NCBI GenBank assembly: GCA_017871115.1
Contig: JAFCIZ010000001.1
Span: 6,818,001 to 6,882,000 of the forward strand
Direction: 5' to 3'
DNA: 64,000 nt
Origin: Cunninghamella blakesleeana
Taxonomy: Eukaryota; Mucoromycota; Mucoromycetes; Mucorales; Cunninghamellaceae
In this document: piece by piece, positions 49,025-59,795 of the stretch
How the letters are laid out: every line of letters starts with the position of its first letter
Position numbering within the stretch: position 1 is the stretch's first letter
The notes under the pieces: generated by a model
Told to the model about the DNA's origin: nothing
What the model saw: the letters and a program-made list of their open reading frames with translations, nothing else
Databases searched by the model: none
Made by a program: the position numbers and the translations under genes

Positions 49025-52000
49025 ATGGACATTGGACTAAAAAACATACACCATAAAAATAAATTTGATACAACCTATGATCATATACCACCACTATTAC
49101 ATAAAACAACGGCGTTATTACAGCTCACTGATATCATCTATATATTTCAGCATCAAGATGTTCAACAATTACACCGACTTCAAAATGATCTAAAAGATAA
49201 AATACTTTATTCAAATTGGCGTTTTTATTATTTGGATTACGATAAATTATTAAAATCATGTCATATTTTACTCGACTCTACTTTTATTACTTATCAACAA
49301 GATCATCAAGACCATTTTTATAAATTATTTCAACAAGAATTAAATAAAGTAAGTATATGATAACAATGATAAACATATAAATATATTACATTTATTTATT
49401 CAATAATCAACCCATTGTTTTATTTATTTATCACTAATTTTTAAAAAAGGTAAAAGAATTTTGCTTTGTAAAATCTGGTGAAATTGAAAGAAGACTAAAC
49501 AGTTTAAATTCATCAGCAACCGTATCTATAACACAAGACACTCTTAATAAAGTGACTTTTGATATACAATATTTATGGTATTTTATTAAGATAAATTACA
49601 AGGCATTTTTGACTTTAGTTTATCAATTGGATCACCATTATAAGGCATCTTCCTCTCAAAACAAGTTTTTACAAAAATTATACACCTTCATCATTACTCA
49701 CCCTATGGTTGATTTAGATTCTTTTTTAAATTGGTCTTTTCTTTTAGGCGAATTATATCATAAATATAAAATAGCAACAACAATAACAACAGCTCTAATA
49801 TCACCTTCACCATCTTTATCCTCCTCGCCAACTTCTGTTCATACCTTAAATGACATAATACATCAGCAGAACCATTCCAATATAACTACAAATGAAGAAG
49901 ATCATCACCAGTACGCTCATTTGTTGAATCCTATTCCAATTCCTTCTACAAGAACAAATCGATCATCCACTTATTATAACAGTGTTGCTGAATCTTTTTA
50001 TACAACAATGAATACATTCCATCCTTCTTTTCATCTCCCTCCTCCATCTCCTCCTACCTGCCTTTCTTTTTCTTTAAACACTGAAATGATTAATAACAGA
50101 GATAACGAAGAAAATGAAAAGTGTATGTCAACTGCTTATCATTCATTTGATACTCAGTTTATAAATGACCACCATCACTACTATCATCATAACCACCATT
50201 CATCATCCTGTAATCAACTAAAATACTGGATTCATCCTGATAATATTTTAGAGGCCGTTTTATATTTATCTCAATACATGACGCTGGATGATGCAGTGCC
50301 CCTTCCTGTATCCGAATATGAAATTGACGATGATCGATGGCATCAACAGCATACTTCGTTTATAAATAAAAAGAATTATTTACAATCCATTCAAACTATT
50401 TATTTGGATACGATTGATCTTAGCCATTATCAAGCTCGCGTTCATCCAAAATCAGCAGCATCCAGTTTTTTATCATCATTAAGATTACGCCGATATCATT
50501 CTCAAGAAAAAATAAATAAAAAAGAATACCCTGAAGAAGAAAATGACACTATTGTGGAAGATCCTATGTATGCTTTGGAAAACAAAATATATATTATTCA
50601 TTCGCAATCATCGTCTTCACCATCATCGTCATCCTTACCCTCTTCTTCTTCTTCATCTATGATATCTCAAGATAAAAATGACAAACCTTTAACACAATTA
50701 TTTGATCAAAATCAAAGTGAGTATTCGATAAAATCATTATTAACCGATATAACAACAACTACAACAATAAATAATACGGATGAACATGCAAACAATAACA
50801 GTGACCATGATCATGACGACAACAAACAGTTTGATATAAATTCTAATTCTTGTTCAACACTTCTTCCTATGGCAATAAAGAGTACACCATCCAATCCACC
50901 CTCGTCTTCCTCTTTTATCAAACATCGTGTTTGGATGAAATTCAATCGCTTTCAAGCTTGGTTAAACCACCAATGGACGTTATCTCATTTATTAATGAAA
51001 ACTTATAATTTGGATTATTATAAAGTAAATCAAAAACCTTTATCTACCATGACTTCTACTACCTTTTTAAATAAAAATATAATAGATCAACAAATGATGG
51101 AAATGGAATCTCTTTTACATTCAACAAACCAAGTACCAGGTAACAATAAATTTTAAAATAATAATGGTATTGATTAAGAGTTGAAAAAGATTTTAATGTA
51201 TATATAAAATTATATTTTTATTTTCAAAAAAAAAAAAAAAATACCAGTGATGACATCCCATTTGAATCGTATAACATTAAATAAGGAAGAAAATGGATTT
51301 AAAATTGTCATTCAAATTGATACAGATATTACAATGGAAGTATACGAAAAAGAGAATCAAGAAGTAGAAGAAAAAGAAAAAATGAATATAAAAAAGAACA
51401 ACAAGGATGAATCCAGTTCAATATTTCCATTTGGTGTAATTAAAATAAGTATATATCCCCAAGAAGAAAAAGAAGATTTTACGAATCCTACCACTGATAC
51501 CATGTCGTTCATTCAAGCATCTTTTCCTTGGCTATATGATTTTCTTTCTAGCCCTTTGGTAAATATATATATACGCATATGAAGCACTTTTTTCTTTATT
51601 TTTTCTTTTTTTGAAGCATTTTATTATATATTATTTGTGTTTACTTGTATATTTATTTATTTTTATTAAATTAGATGGAACAAGTAAATGATTTTTCAAT
51701 TTATTTACATGGCGCCAGTACTTTATTTACTAATAAAACTCAAGAATACCTTAGCTGGGTAAATAACATAAATATATATATAAATATAAATATTAAAAAT
51801 AAACATGTATATAATTCATTTCATAAATATTTATTTATTATTTGTTTACATGTATTTTTTTTCCTTTTACATATTTAAAACCAGTTTGGAAAATTAAATC
51901 TAGATTTACGTAGAATAGAGCACCAAGGCCACTTATTAGGAAATCCTGACTTTTTAAATCAACAACAGCGATATAAAAATAAAAGAAATCCAAAGAAATT

Positions 52001-52685
52001 CAATAATAATAAAATTTATGATAATGATAATGATAATACAACGATATTGCAACAACAACAACAACAACAACAGGAAAATTCTTTATCAGCAACAAGATCT
52101 ATGATACCAGAATTATTATTATTATCATCTTCATCTTCATCACCAAATATGGCAACCTCCTCATCATCATCTAAAACGGCTATATCCCCACAAACAATGA
52201 CTACTTATTCCTCTATTACTACTACTACTAAAAACAATAATAATAATATTAACAATGATCAGAATAAATCATCCTTACCTGCTTCTTCCTTTTTGAATGA
52301 AAAATCCTCTTTTCTCTCAAAGCATCATCATCATTTACTAACCCCAACAACATATTCAACTTTTCAATATCAAGATACATCATCTGTTCACCCTCTTGAA
52401 GTAGTTGTTCCTCGGCACAAATCATCATCATCATCATCACCTAAACCATCCTTAGCCTTATCTTCTATTAAATCGCTTTCTTTACTTCCTTCCACAAAAC
52501 AACCTTCTTATTATCATTCTCTTCAAGGTAGTGTTATTATAGATATACCTAATACTATTACGGAGCAACCTTCTACAACCAGCTCTAAGCGAAAATTATC
52601 CAAACCTATTATATTAACGGTGTTTGCCGCATTTTCTTCCCTTTTTGTTGCTTATTTGTTTTATTTTTTAGTTGGTTATATTTAA
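49025..52685 (+). CDS. SPX and VTC-like (tunnel-domain) protein, probably non-catalytic
   Basis: Predicted exons are 49025-49348, 49450-51139, 51248-51558, 51675-51758 and 51885-52685 (1069 aa), all in frame. The N-terminus is SPX-like: WRFYYLDYDKLLK, then FCFVKSGEIERRLNSL, expected to bind inositol pyrophosphates. The middle matches the VTC polyphosphate-polymerase tunnel domain: TIYLDTIDLSHYQARV, LRLRRY, FKIVIQIDTDITM, then FPWLYDFLSSPL and FSIYLHGASTLF. Large Ser/His/Asn-rich inserts interrupt the fold. The two tunnel arginines (LRLRRY) remain, but where family members have V-L-E-V-K-L this protein reads V-I-K-I-S-I, so the catalytic Glu and following Lys appear lost. A single C-terminal membrane segment (about 1040-1065) replaces the usual three-helix VTC1-like domain. 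It may be an accessory VTC subunit or phosphate sensor (inference). Confidence 0.82.
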
Positions 52686-52879
52686 ATTAATCATTCATCC
52701 ATTTTTCATTTTTTGATCTAGAAATATGTATATTTTATTATTGTTGATAAAAATATAAAAAAAATAAAAAGCAGTAAACCATCTAAATAAAACTACATAG
52801 TTTTTTTTTTTAAAAAAAAAAAAATAATGAAGTGAATAACATTTAAAAGTATATATTTAAAAGCACATATATTCACACG

Positions 52880-52910
<31 letters not shown>

Positions 52911-52962
52911 AATTGCCCTGTTAGATTTTTTAAGAAAACTAGAAAAAAAAAGAATATCCAGG

Positions 52963-53282
52963 TTATTGGGTTTCAGTAGCATTGGCATCTATTAATTGTT
53001 GTACTAATTTTTCTAAATCAAACAAATGATCATCTTTCGCTTCAGGAGAAATTTCTCGAAGTGCAACAGCTAAATTTAACAAGTATTCAGCATTCCATCC
53101 AGAAGGTCCTAATTTGCATGTAACATAAATATAAATAAAATAAGTGAAAAGAATAAATAAAGATATATTGATTATTTTATTCTGTTTTACCATAAGTTTC
53201 ATATATTTGTTTGGCTATATCATCTAAAGGGGCGGGTCCAACATATGCTTCATTATCAGTTGTTGCAATATATACCATAGCC

Positions 53283-53323
<41 letters not shown>

Positions 53324-54247
53324 ATAATCAGATATATGTATAATCATTTTTCATACATATATATGTATCATTATTGCTTACATCTTTTACGGCAGGTAGT
53401 TTATCACTATCAGCACTATAAACGTCTACGGTATGAATAGTATATCCATTCTAATAAAATAAAATAAAAATAAATGATATGAGACTAATTAGTCATCAAT
53501 AATGCATAATCCATAATTTATATTTACATTTATACTAATCTAATAATTACCTTTTCACGATGATCTAAATAAGCACGTGTAGCTTCAACATCAGTAGATG
53601 GAATTTTAAAAGCAACACCCCAAGTTACATCATCATGCCCGTGCTTTTTTTTCATGCCATAAATTAAAAATAACGAACAAATTGAAAAGTTAATTTAATC
53701 TATAATATATATATATATATATATACTCCTCTACAAGATTATTATTAATTTATTTATTATCTTACCACATCTTCTATATCTTTCCATTCATTATAGGGTA
53801 TTAAAGTAACCACTCTTCCAGGTTTTTCGGGTGTTCCTCGATGATCATGGCTTTCCTGAATTTTTTATTATAAATAGAAAAAGAAAAAGAATCAATGAAG
53901 ACAATTTATTAGTTAACATTGCTATTATTACTATTATTATTACTATTATTATTCTTATTATGAATATCATACCTGCCAAAACCGACGAACATAATTTTTA
54001 ATATAGCCTACTACTCTAATAGATAGGTAAATACATGAATACACATATGTATATGGGTTTAAATAACTCTATTTATTTTACTATCTTTTTTTTCAATAAT
54101 ATTATTTATTTACTTTGCTTCATAGTGTATGGGTGGTTTCCAAATTAAGGAACCATATCCAAAAACCCAAATGTCTTGAGGTATTTGCTGTTGTTGTTGT
54201 TGTGATATAGTATTATTTTCTTTATTTTCAATGGAGTTGATTGTCAT
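52963..54247 (-). CDS. ChaC-type glutathione-specific gamma-glutamylcyclotransferase
   Basis: Predicted exons are 54247-54114, 54015-53973, 53855-53766, 53643-53551, 53450-53382, 53281-53191 and 53108-52963 (221 aa), all GT-AG and in frame. The enzyme cleaves glutathione to 5-oxoproline and Cys-Gly in the cytosol. The family signature [13 protein letters not shown] is at about 27-39, followed by [20 protein letters not shown] and [10 protein letters not shown]. The catalytic Glu is probably in LDHREKNGYT. The C-terminal [14 protein letters not shown] is also typical. The length matches yeast Gcg1 and human ChaC2-like proteins. A Gln-rich N-terminal lead precedes the domain. Two introns carry long T(n)A(n) or TA tracts. 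It is transcribed divergently from the ZIP transporter. Confidence 0.93.
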
Positions 54248-54770
54248 TATATATGTAAAAGATATTAAAAATGGGAAAGAGAAGGAAAAGAATTGGATGG
54301 TATCATTTTTTTTAGAATACCGACATAATCCAAAAAAGGCAATCCGTTTTCGTTTCGTTTCGTTTTAATTTTTTTTTTTTTGTAACTTTAATTTATTTCG
54401 TTTTTCATTTAGTATCATCATTGTTATATTATTGTTATTATTATTTATTTATTTTTGTTTATAGTTTGAAATCATTTTTTTTACTTAAAAAAAGAAAAGT
54501 TTCATATAATCCTTATAAAGCGGGATTTACTGGTGGTGACTTTGGATAGAAATTTTTGTAGTGGTACAAATAAAAATTATATATTTGATTGGCTTGTCAG
54601 TTTTTAACATTTACAAATCCGAGCTTAATTTTTTTTTTTTAATTCAGCATTTTTTTTTCATTTTTTTTTCTCTCTTTCTTTTTATTTTTTACTTGTATTA
54701 AATAACAATAATAATAATAATAAATTATTATCTTTTTATCCTTTTCCTTTCTCTTTTTTTATTTTATTCA

Positions 54771-54801
<31 letters not shown>

Positions 54802-54823
54802 CATATATATACATATTTATGTC
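54248..54823. promoter_or_regulatory. Divergent promoter region, ChaC / ZIP transporter
   Basis: 576 bases between divergent start codons. It contains a tandem tttcg motif (tttcgtttcgttt near 54349-54363), several T-runs and a TA run (about 54774-54794) upstream of the ZIP start. No zinc-response element could be identified with confidence. Confidence 0.45.
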
Positions 54824-56450
54824 ATGGTGAATATATCATTTAGTTTATGGATTAGTTTAATATTATTATTTACAAAAGCTGCAGCTCAAGGTACATAAGG
54901 GTTAAAATTATTACCATTTTTGGATAAAAGAATGTGTTATTTGGTGGCTAACAACATACCTATACAAACTATACAATCATTATTCATATATTTATTATTA
55001 TTATTGTTATCATTCTATTTTATTTAGCTATTGAAGAAGAAAATGAATGTTCAAAAGAAGCTTTAGACAATTATAACCTTGGTTTAAGAGTTGGGTCTAT
55101 CTTTATTATTCTTTTTACAAGTGCACTTGGTATTAATTATAATGATATTAATAACAATAATATACATTGAAAATCACTATAAATATAAATATGTGTATAT
55201 TAATAGCCTCATATTACTTTTCTTTTTCATATCTTTTTTTACTTTTTATAGGCGCTTTTTCACCTATGGTTATACATCGTATTAAACCATATCAAAAAGG
55301 TAGCGCACAGGACTGGGTATTATTAGTTGGAAAGTTTTGTAAGTTTTTCATAAAACAAGTATTATCATTATTATGATATATAATAATAATAATAGTAATA
55401 ATAATAATAATGTATACTTATATTTATTCTAAATAGTTGGTACAGGCGTTATTCTTGCAACAGCATTTATCCATATGTTACCTGAAGCCATGGAAAACTT
55501 TGGTCATCCTTGCTTAGATCCTGCTTGGAAAACTTATGGTGCTTTTACTGGTATCTTTTGCATGATTGCATCTTTTGGTTTACAATTGTTAGAATTAGCA
55601 GCAGTTTCTAATGTAGATAGATTAATGGCTAAACAAGAACTACAAATACAAGAAAATACTTTGAATGATATTGAAAATACTTTAACAAAAGAAGAAAAGG
55701 AAAGACAGAATAATAAAGATAATCAAGAAGATATCAATTCGATTGGTTCTTCTAATACAATTAGTTCACCACCACTACCATTACCATCATCATCGCCATC
55801 TTCTGGTGATCATCATCACCATCACCATCATCATCACGTACATTCAGCTGGTTTATTGGAATCTAAGAATGCTTTTAGAGATATTAATACCATCATTTTG
55901 GAATTGGGGATTGTGATGCATTCTATTATTATTGGAATCACTTTGGCAAATACAAGATCAGAGGAATTTATCACTTTATTAATAGCACTCGTATTTCATC
56001 AGGTAATATAGATAATTTTTTTTTAAAAAAAAAAATTGAATCAATGGGTTTGTTTTATTTATATATCATTGCTTTTTTATTTTTTATTTTGGTTAGTTTT
56101 TTGAAGGGATTGCATTAGGAACAAGGGTAAATGATCTATCACATACTGGATGGTTAAGACCTCTTCTTATGGGATTATTATTTATTATCATGACACCAAT
56201 TGGAATAGCCATTGGAATTGGGATTCATTCTTCTTTTAATACAAACTCATCATCAAGTATATTAGCTAGTGCCATTTTGGACTCTTTATCGGCTGGAATC
56301 TTATTATATAATGCTTATGTATCTTTAATGAGTGCCGAAATCAACCATAATAATGAATTTAGAAAATATTCATTTATAAGAAAATCTATTTGTTTCTTTT
56401 CCATGTATGTTGGTGCTGGGATTATGGCCTTAATTGGCTTATGGGCTTAA
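54824..56450 (+). CDS. ZIP-family zinc transporter (Zrt-like)
   Basis: Predicted exons are 54824-54890, 55028-55129, 55252-55338, 55437-56002 and 56097-56450 (391 aa), all in frame. It is a divalent-metal importer of the ZIP family. The first exon encodes a signal-peptide-like hydrophobic segment ending in KAAAQ. Eight membrane segments follow, with a variable cytosolic loop between TM3 and TM4 that contains a run of nine His (HHHHHHHHHVH), a typical metal-binding loop. The metal path residues are visible in TM4 (LELGIVMHSIIIGITL) and TM5 (HQFFEGIALG); TM2 has ATAFIHMLPEA. The topology and length fit fungal Zrt1/Zrt2 plasma-membrane transporters; a vacuolar or Golgi site cannot be excluded. 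The start is the second nearby ATG, because the ATG at 54819 is followed at once by a stop. Confidence 0.94.
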
Positions 56451-56965
56451 TATATATATATATATATATATAATACACGTGTATATAAGAAAAAAAATCA
56501 AATTATTATTATTTTTAAAAAATGAAAAAGGAACAGGAAAAAAATACCACTCTTCATTATATATCATTCTTTCATTTTATCTCAATTTTTTATCGTTATT
56601 GTATTATAGCATATTCACTTTTTTTTTAATTTATTCATTCATTCTTTTATTCCGTTGCGTTTTTTTTTCTTAAATAAAAAGTACCTTAGATAATAATAAT
56701 AATTATAAAATAGATCAATGCAAAATAAAACTGATAAAACTCAGGCTTACAGTTTTTTTCTTTTCATTTTTCACCTTTTTATTACATTTCATTACATTTT
56801 AATAATTACAATACTTTGTTAATTATTTATATATCTTATTATTACCGTTAAATCGCTTTTACTTATTTATTGTTGGTATGTATCATTTTTTATCAAGTTC
56901 GTCTTTTAATATTAATTATATGAGTTTAAACTAAAATCGGTATTCTGTCGATAATAATAGTATTG

Positions 56966-57002
<37 letters not shown>

Positions 57003-58091
57003 AAAAGAAAAAGGAAACAAAAAACAATAATTAAAAACCAGCATCGGAATTCAAAAGGAATAACCTTTCGTAAACGGACTTTGAAAACCAACTTTATTTA
57101 TTTTCAAATCCTTTTCCTTTTTCTTTACTTTTCCTTTTTGTATAACTTATTTTTTTTTTTTTTTTTTTTTTTTTAAAACCTTTCCTTAATTTTATTAAAT
57201 CCTTTCGCTTTTATGATTTTTATAGAATAGTATTATAAATGTTAATAATAATCAAAGTAGTACTAGATCCTCTAAAAAATATAAATACGACGATTGTTTT
57301 TAATAAAATAAAGGACAACTCTTTTTGATATAAGATTCATATTAATTACTTTTGTTATTTTATCAGAAGAATAGTTATAACAAATAGTATTGTCTGAGTG
57401 ACGCGTTTATTAAAAGAATACGGATATTCATAGAATAATTATAAAAAATAACTTCTACTAGGATTATAATAGATAACCAAAACAACAATTCCTGATACGG
57501 ATGGTGCTTCAACTTGAAGTGGCTAGGTTCAAGAGTTGTATGTATCAGAGTTTGCTAGTGTTTAATTCGATAGGGGAATTCGAATTAAACAATATCAGAA
57601 TAAAATAAAAAAAAATAAATAAATAAAACAAAAAAAAAATGAACAATAAAAGTTAAAAATAATTAACACGAAATAACTAACTAAAATAAAATAAGAAAAA
57701 CAAAAAATAATTCAATCTTCAAAAAAAAATACTTCAACTAAAAGAAATAAAAAACTAAAACTAAAAAACCAAATCGAGTGACTAATACGCTAAAGAAAAG
57801 TATAGTTTTATTATTATAATGAAATTCTGATTTTATGGTTGCATATTTCTATCGGGATTTAAAATATAATAAAGTTTAAAAATAAAATAAAAAAATAAAT
57901 AAAAAGATAATAATAAAAATAATAAAATAATAATAAAATAATAAATAAAAATAATAACATGTAATAGAAATAGTAAAATAAATAAATTAACAAAAATAAT
58001 ATATAAAAATATAAAATAATTTAAATAAAAAAGAAAAGTTCAAGACGGAGCGACTTCAAAGACGCACTGGCGCCCTCTCATTCCAATTTAA
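56451..58091. other. Gene-free stretch before tRNA-Glu
   Basis: About 1.6 kb of low-complexity AT-rich DNA with an A-run of about 34 bases (about 56968-57000), a T-run near 57152 and A-rich word repeats (57600-58040). A slightly more complex patch at 57470-57595 includes a perfect 11-bp inverted repeat. No gene is recognised; decayed retroelement sequence is possible but not shown. Confidence 0.55.
57560..57590. other. Perfect 11-bp inverted repeat
   Basis: Arms gtttaattcga (57560-57570) and tcgaattaaac (57580-57590) pair perfectly around a 9-base spacer. The origin is unknown. Confidence 0.75.
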
Positions 58092-58163
58092 TCCCATATG
58101 GTCTAGTGGCTAGGATGCTACGCTCTCACCGTAGAGGCAGGGGTTCAATTCCCCTTATGGGAG
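58092..58163 (+). tRNA. tRNA-Glu (anticodon CTC)
   Basis: A 72-base cloverleaf without intron. The acceptor arms TCCCATA and TATGGGA pair fully. The anticodon stem CTACG/CGTAG encloses loop CTCTCAC with anticodon CTC, reading GAG (Glu). The A-box TGGTCTAGTGGC and B-box GGTTCAATTCC are both good. A T-run beginning at about 58167 is the RNA polymerase III terminator. Confidence 0.96.
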
Positions 58164-58805
58164 TACTTTTTTTATTTTTAGTAATTTTACGTGTTTTTTT
58201 GATAAGGTACTGTTGTGTGTGTTGTTGTTGTTGTGTGTGTTTTTGGTAAGAGTTATTTTTGTTAAAATAAAATAAGAGAGTTTGTATTTATATTAACTAT
58301 AAATAAGATAATTCCAGTGAGCACCAGTTCTTGTTTTATAAGTAGAACGACTTAATATAATATAAAAGTAAAAAAAAAATAAAAAGATAAAATAAAATAA
58401 AATATTTAAAAAAATTCAAAAGTATATGCAAATGAATTTAAAAGTCAGAGAGTAGATTATTATATAAAAAGGGTAATAATCAAATAAAGTAATAATAAAA
58501 TAATATATAAAAGTTTATATATGTTGTATATAAATAAAAAGAGATTTCACTTAAGAAATAAAATATACTTGTTATAGTAATAAAAATGATTTCAATTAAG
58601 AAATTAATATAAAATTAAAATAAAATAAAAATAAAAATTAGTTTGGACAAATAAAATATTTATTATATAAAATATTATTTAAAAATTTGACATTTATATT
58701 TGACAAAGAAAAAAAAAAAACAAAAGAGAAAGAGAAATATTCTTTCCTATTTATATTAAAACAAAATTTATTTTTGAGAGAGAGAGAAAGAAGTCATACG
58801 GTCAA
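58164..58805. other. AT-rich spacer between tRNA-Glu and minisatellite
   Basis: About 640 bases with a T-run terminator after the tRNA, a TTG/TGTG-rich patch (58210-58240) and AT-rich low complexity. No gene is recognised. Part could be long terminal repeat sequence of the retroelement to the right, but a second copy is needed to test this. Confidence 0.45.
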
Positions 58806-58925
58806 GGATGTGCGGTTGTGGATGTACATCTGTGGATGTGCGTCTGTGGATGTGCGTCTGTGGATGTGCGTCTGTGGATGTGCGGTTGTGGATGTGCGTC
58901 TGTGGATGTGCGGTTGTGGATGTGA
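58806..58925. repeat. 14-bp minisatellite, about 8.5 copies
   Basis: Eight full head-to-tail units of 14 bases (consensus ggatgtgcgtctgt, with variants ggatgtgcggttgt and ggatgtacatctgt) plus a partial ninth. It is far more GC-rich than the surroundings. The apparent reading through it on the plus strand, with repeating VDVRLWMC, is a by-product of the period. Confidence 0.95.
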
Positions 58926-58960
58926 GCTTGACCAATTAAAACAAAAGTTAAAAAATTTTT

Positions 58961-59491
58961 TTAAACACCGGTAGGATCATTATCCTGCGCGACACCCTCA
59001 CCACCAGGAGAAGATGGACCTCCATCGTTATTATTGTCATTAGCGACACCGACAAAAGTCATAGGAACTTCCACATCATTTTCTTCTTGTTCCATGAGAA
59101 TAGTATCCTTTCCCCAAGGATCTTCTTTACGTAATTTTTTATAAAAAACTTGGTTAAAACGAGGTTTAGCCAAAGGACTTAACAACTCATTGAGTAATTC
59201 CATACGTTCACGTCGATAATTAATTAATTCACCAAGATTGGTTGGTTTTCCCAAGGATGTATGAAGAAGCTTGACCACGTTAGGTAAAATATGCTTGGCA
59301 TAATTTTCTTGCATACTCTTTTGTATTTCAATTACACGATGGTGATCATCTACATACATATGGTAGGAATACTTGATAAAGAGTTTCAAAAGTTCAATTT
59401 CCGAGAGATTTTCTGTAAAGGCTGCAAGAACTTCTTCATAGATGGGATCTTGATCCACAGAAGGTCTGTTAAAATTAAAAGGTAGATTCAT
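58961..59491 (-). CDS. Hypothetical protein, 176 aa, 3' of the integrase ORF
   Basis: A single uninterrupted frame with ATG at 59491. I do not recognise it. The sequence is well mixed and looks like a real protein, with helical segments (YEEVLAAFTENLSEIELLKL, then HRVIEIQKSMQENYAKHILP and YRRERMELLNELLSPL) and a disordered acidic/Gly/Pro tail (NDNNNDGGPSSPGGEG). No signal peptide, membrane segment or zinc knuckle is seen. It lies 305 bases downstream of the Ty3/gypsy integrase ORF on the same strand, the place of an extra 3' ORF in some LTR elements. It could equally be an unrelated host gene or a gag-like fragment. Local GC is higher than in the flanking T-rich spacers. Confidence 0.6.
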   Translation of the reverse strand: MNLPFNFNRPSVDQDPIYEEVLAAFTENLSEIELLKLFIKYSYHMYVDDHHRVIEIQKSMQENYAKHILPNVVKLLHTSLGKPTNLGELINYRRERMELLNELLSPLAKPRFNQVFYKKLRKEDPWGKDTILMEQEENDVEVPMTFVGVANDNNNDGGPSSPGGEGVAQDNDPTGV

Positions 59492-59795
59492 TCTTGTATA
59501 ATGCTTGAATTGTATAAAAATAAGTGAGATATGTTTATATTGTAAATATTTTTTTTTTTTGAAATAAAATTTTTTTTTTTGATATTTATATAAATTTTTT
59601 TTTTGTAATTATCATATATATCTATCTAAATATTTCTTTATCTTTATAATTATTTTTATTTATTTATTTATTATTATTATTGCTGTTATTTTTTTTTTTT
59701 TTTTTTTGTATTTGTTTTTTTTTTTTTTTTTAAAAAAAATTTTCTTTTATCTTATTTTATTTTATTTTATTTATATGTAAATTTTTTTTTTTTTT
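59492..59795. other. T-rich spacer between integrase ORF and orphan ORF
   Basis: 304 bases dominated by T runs on the plus strand (A runs in the element's sense), including a TttA8 palindromic run near 59718-59740. No clear polypurine tract or LTR end can be defined without the other LTR. Confidence 0.5.

Noticed and set aside
58806..58925. CRISPR-like array
   Set aside because: Units are directly tandem with no unique spacers; it is a minisatellite in a eukaryotic genome.
58687..58974. 95-aa plus-strand ORF with VDVRLWMC repeats
   Set aside because: Produced by the 14-bp minisatellite (period 42 bases in protein); no upstream coding context.
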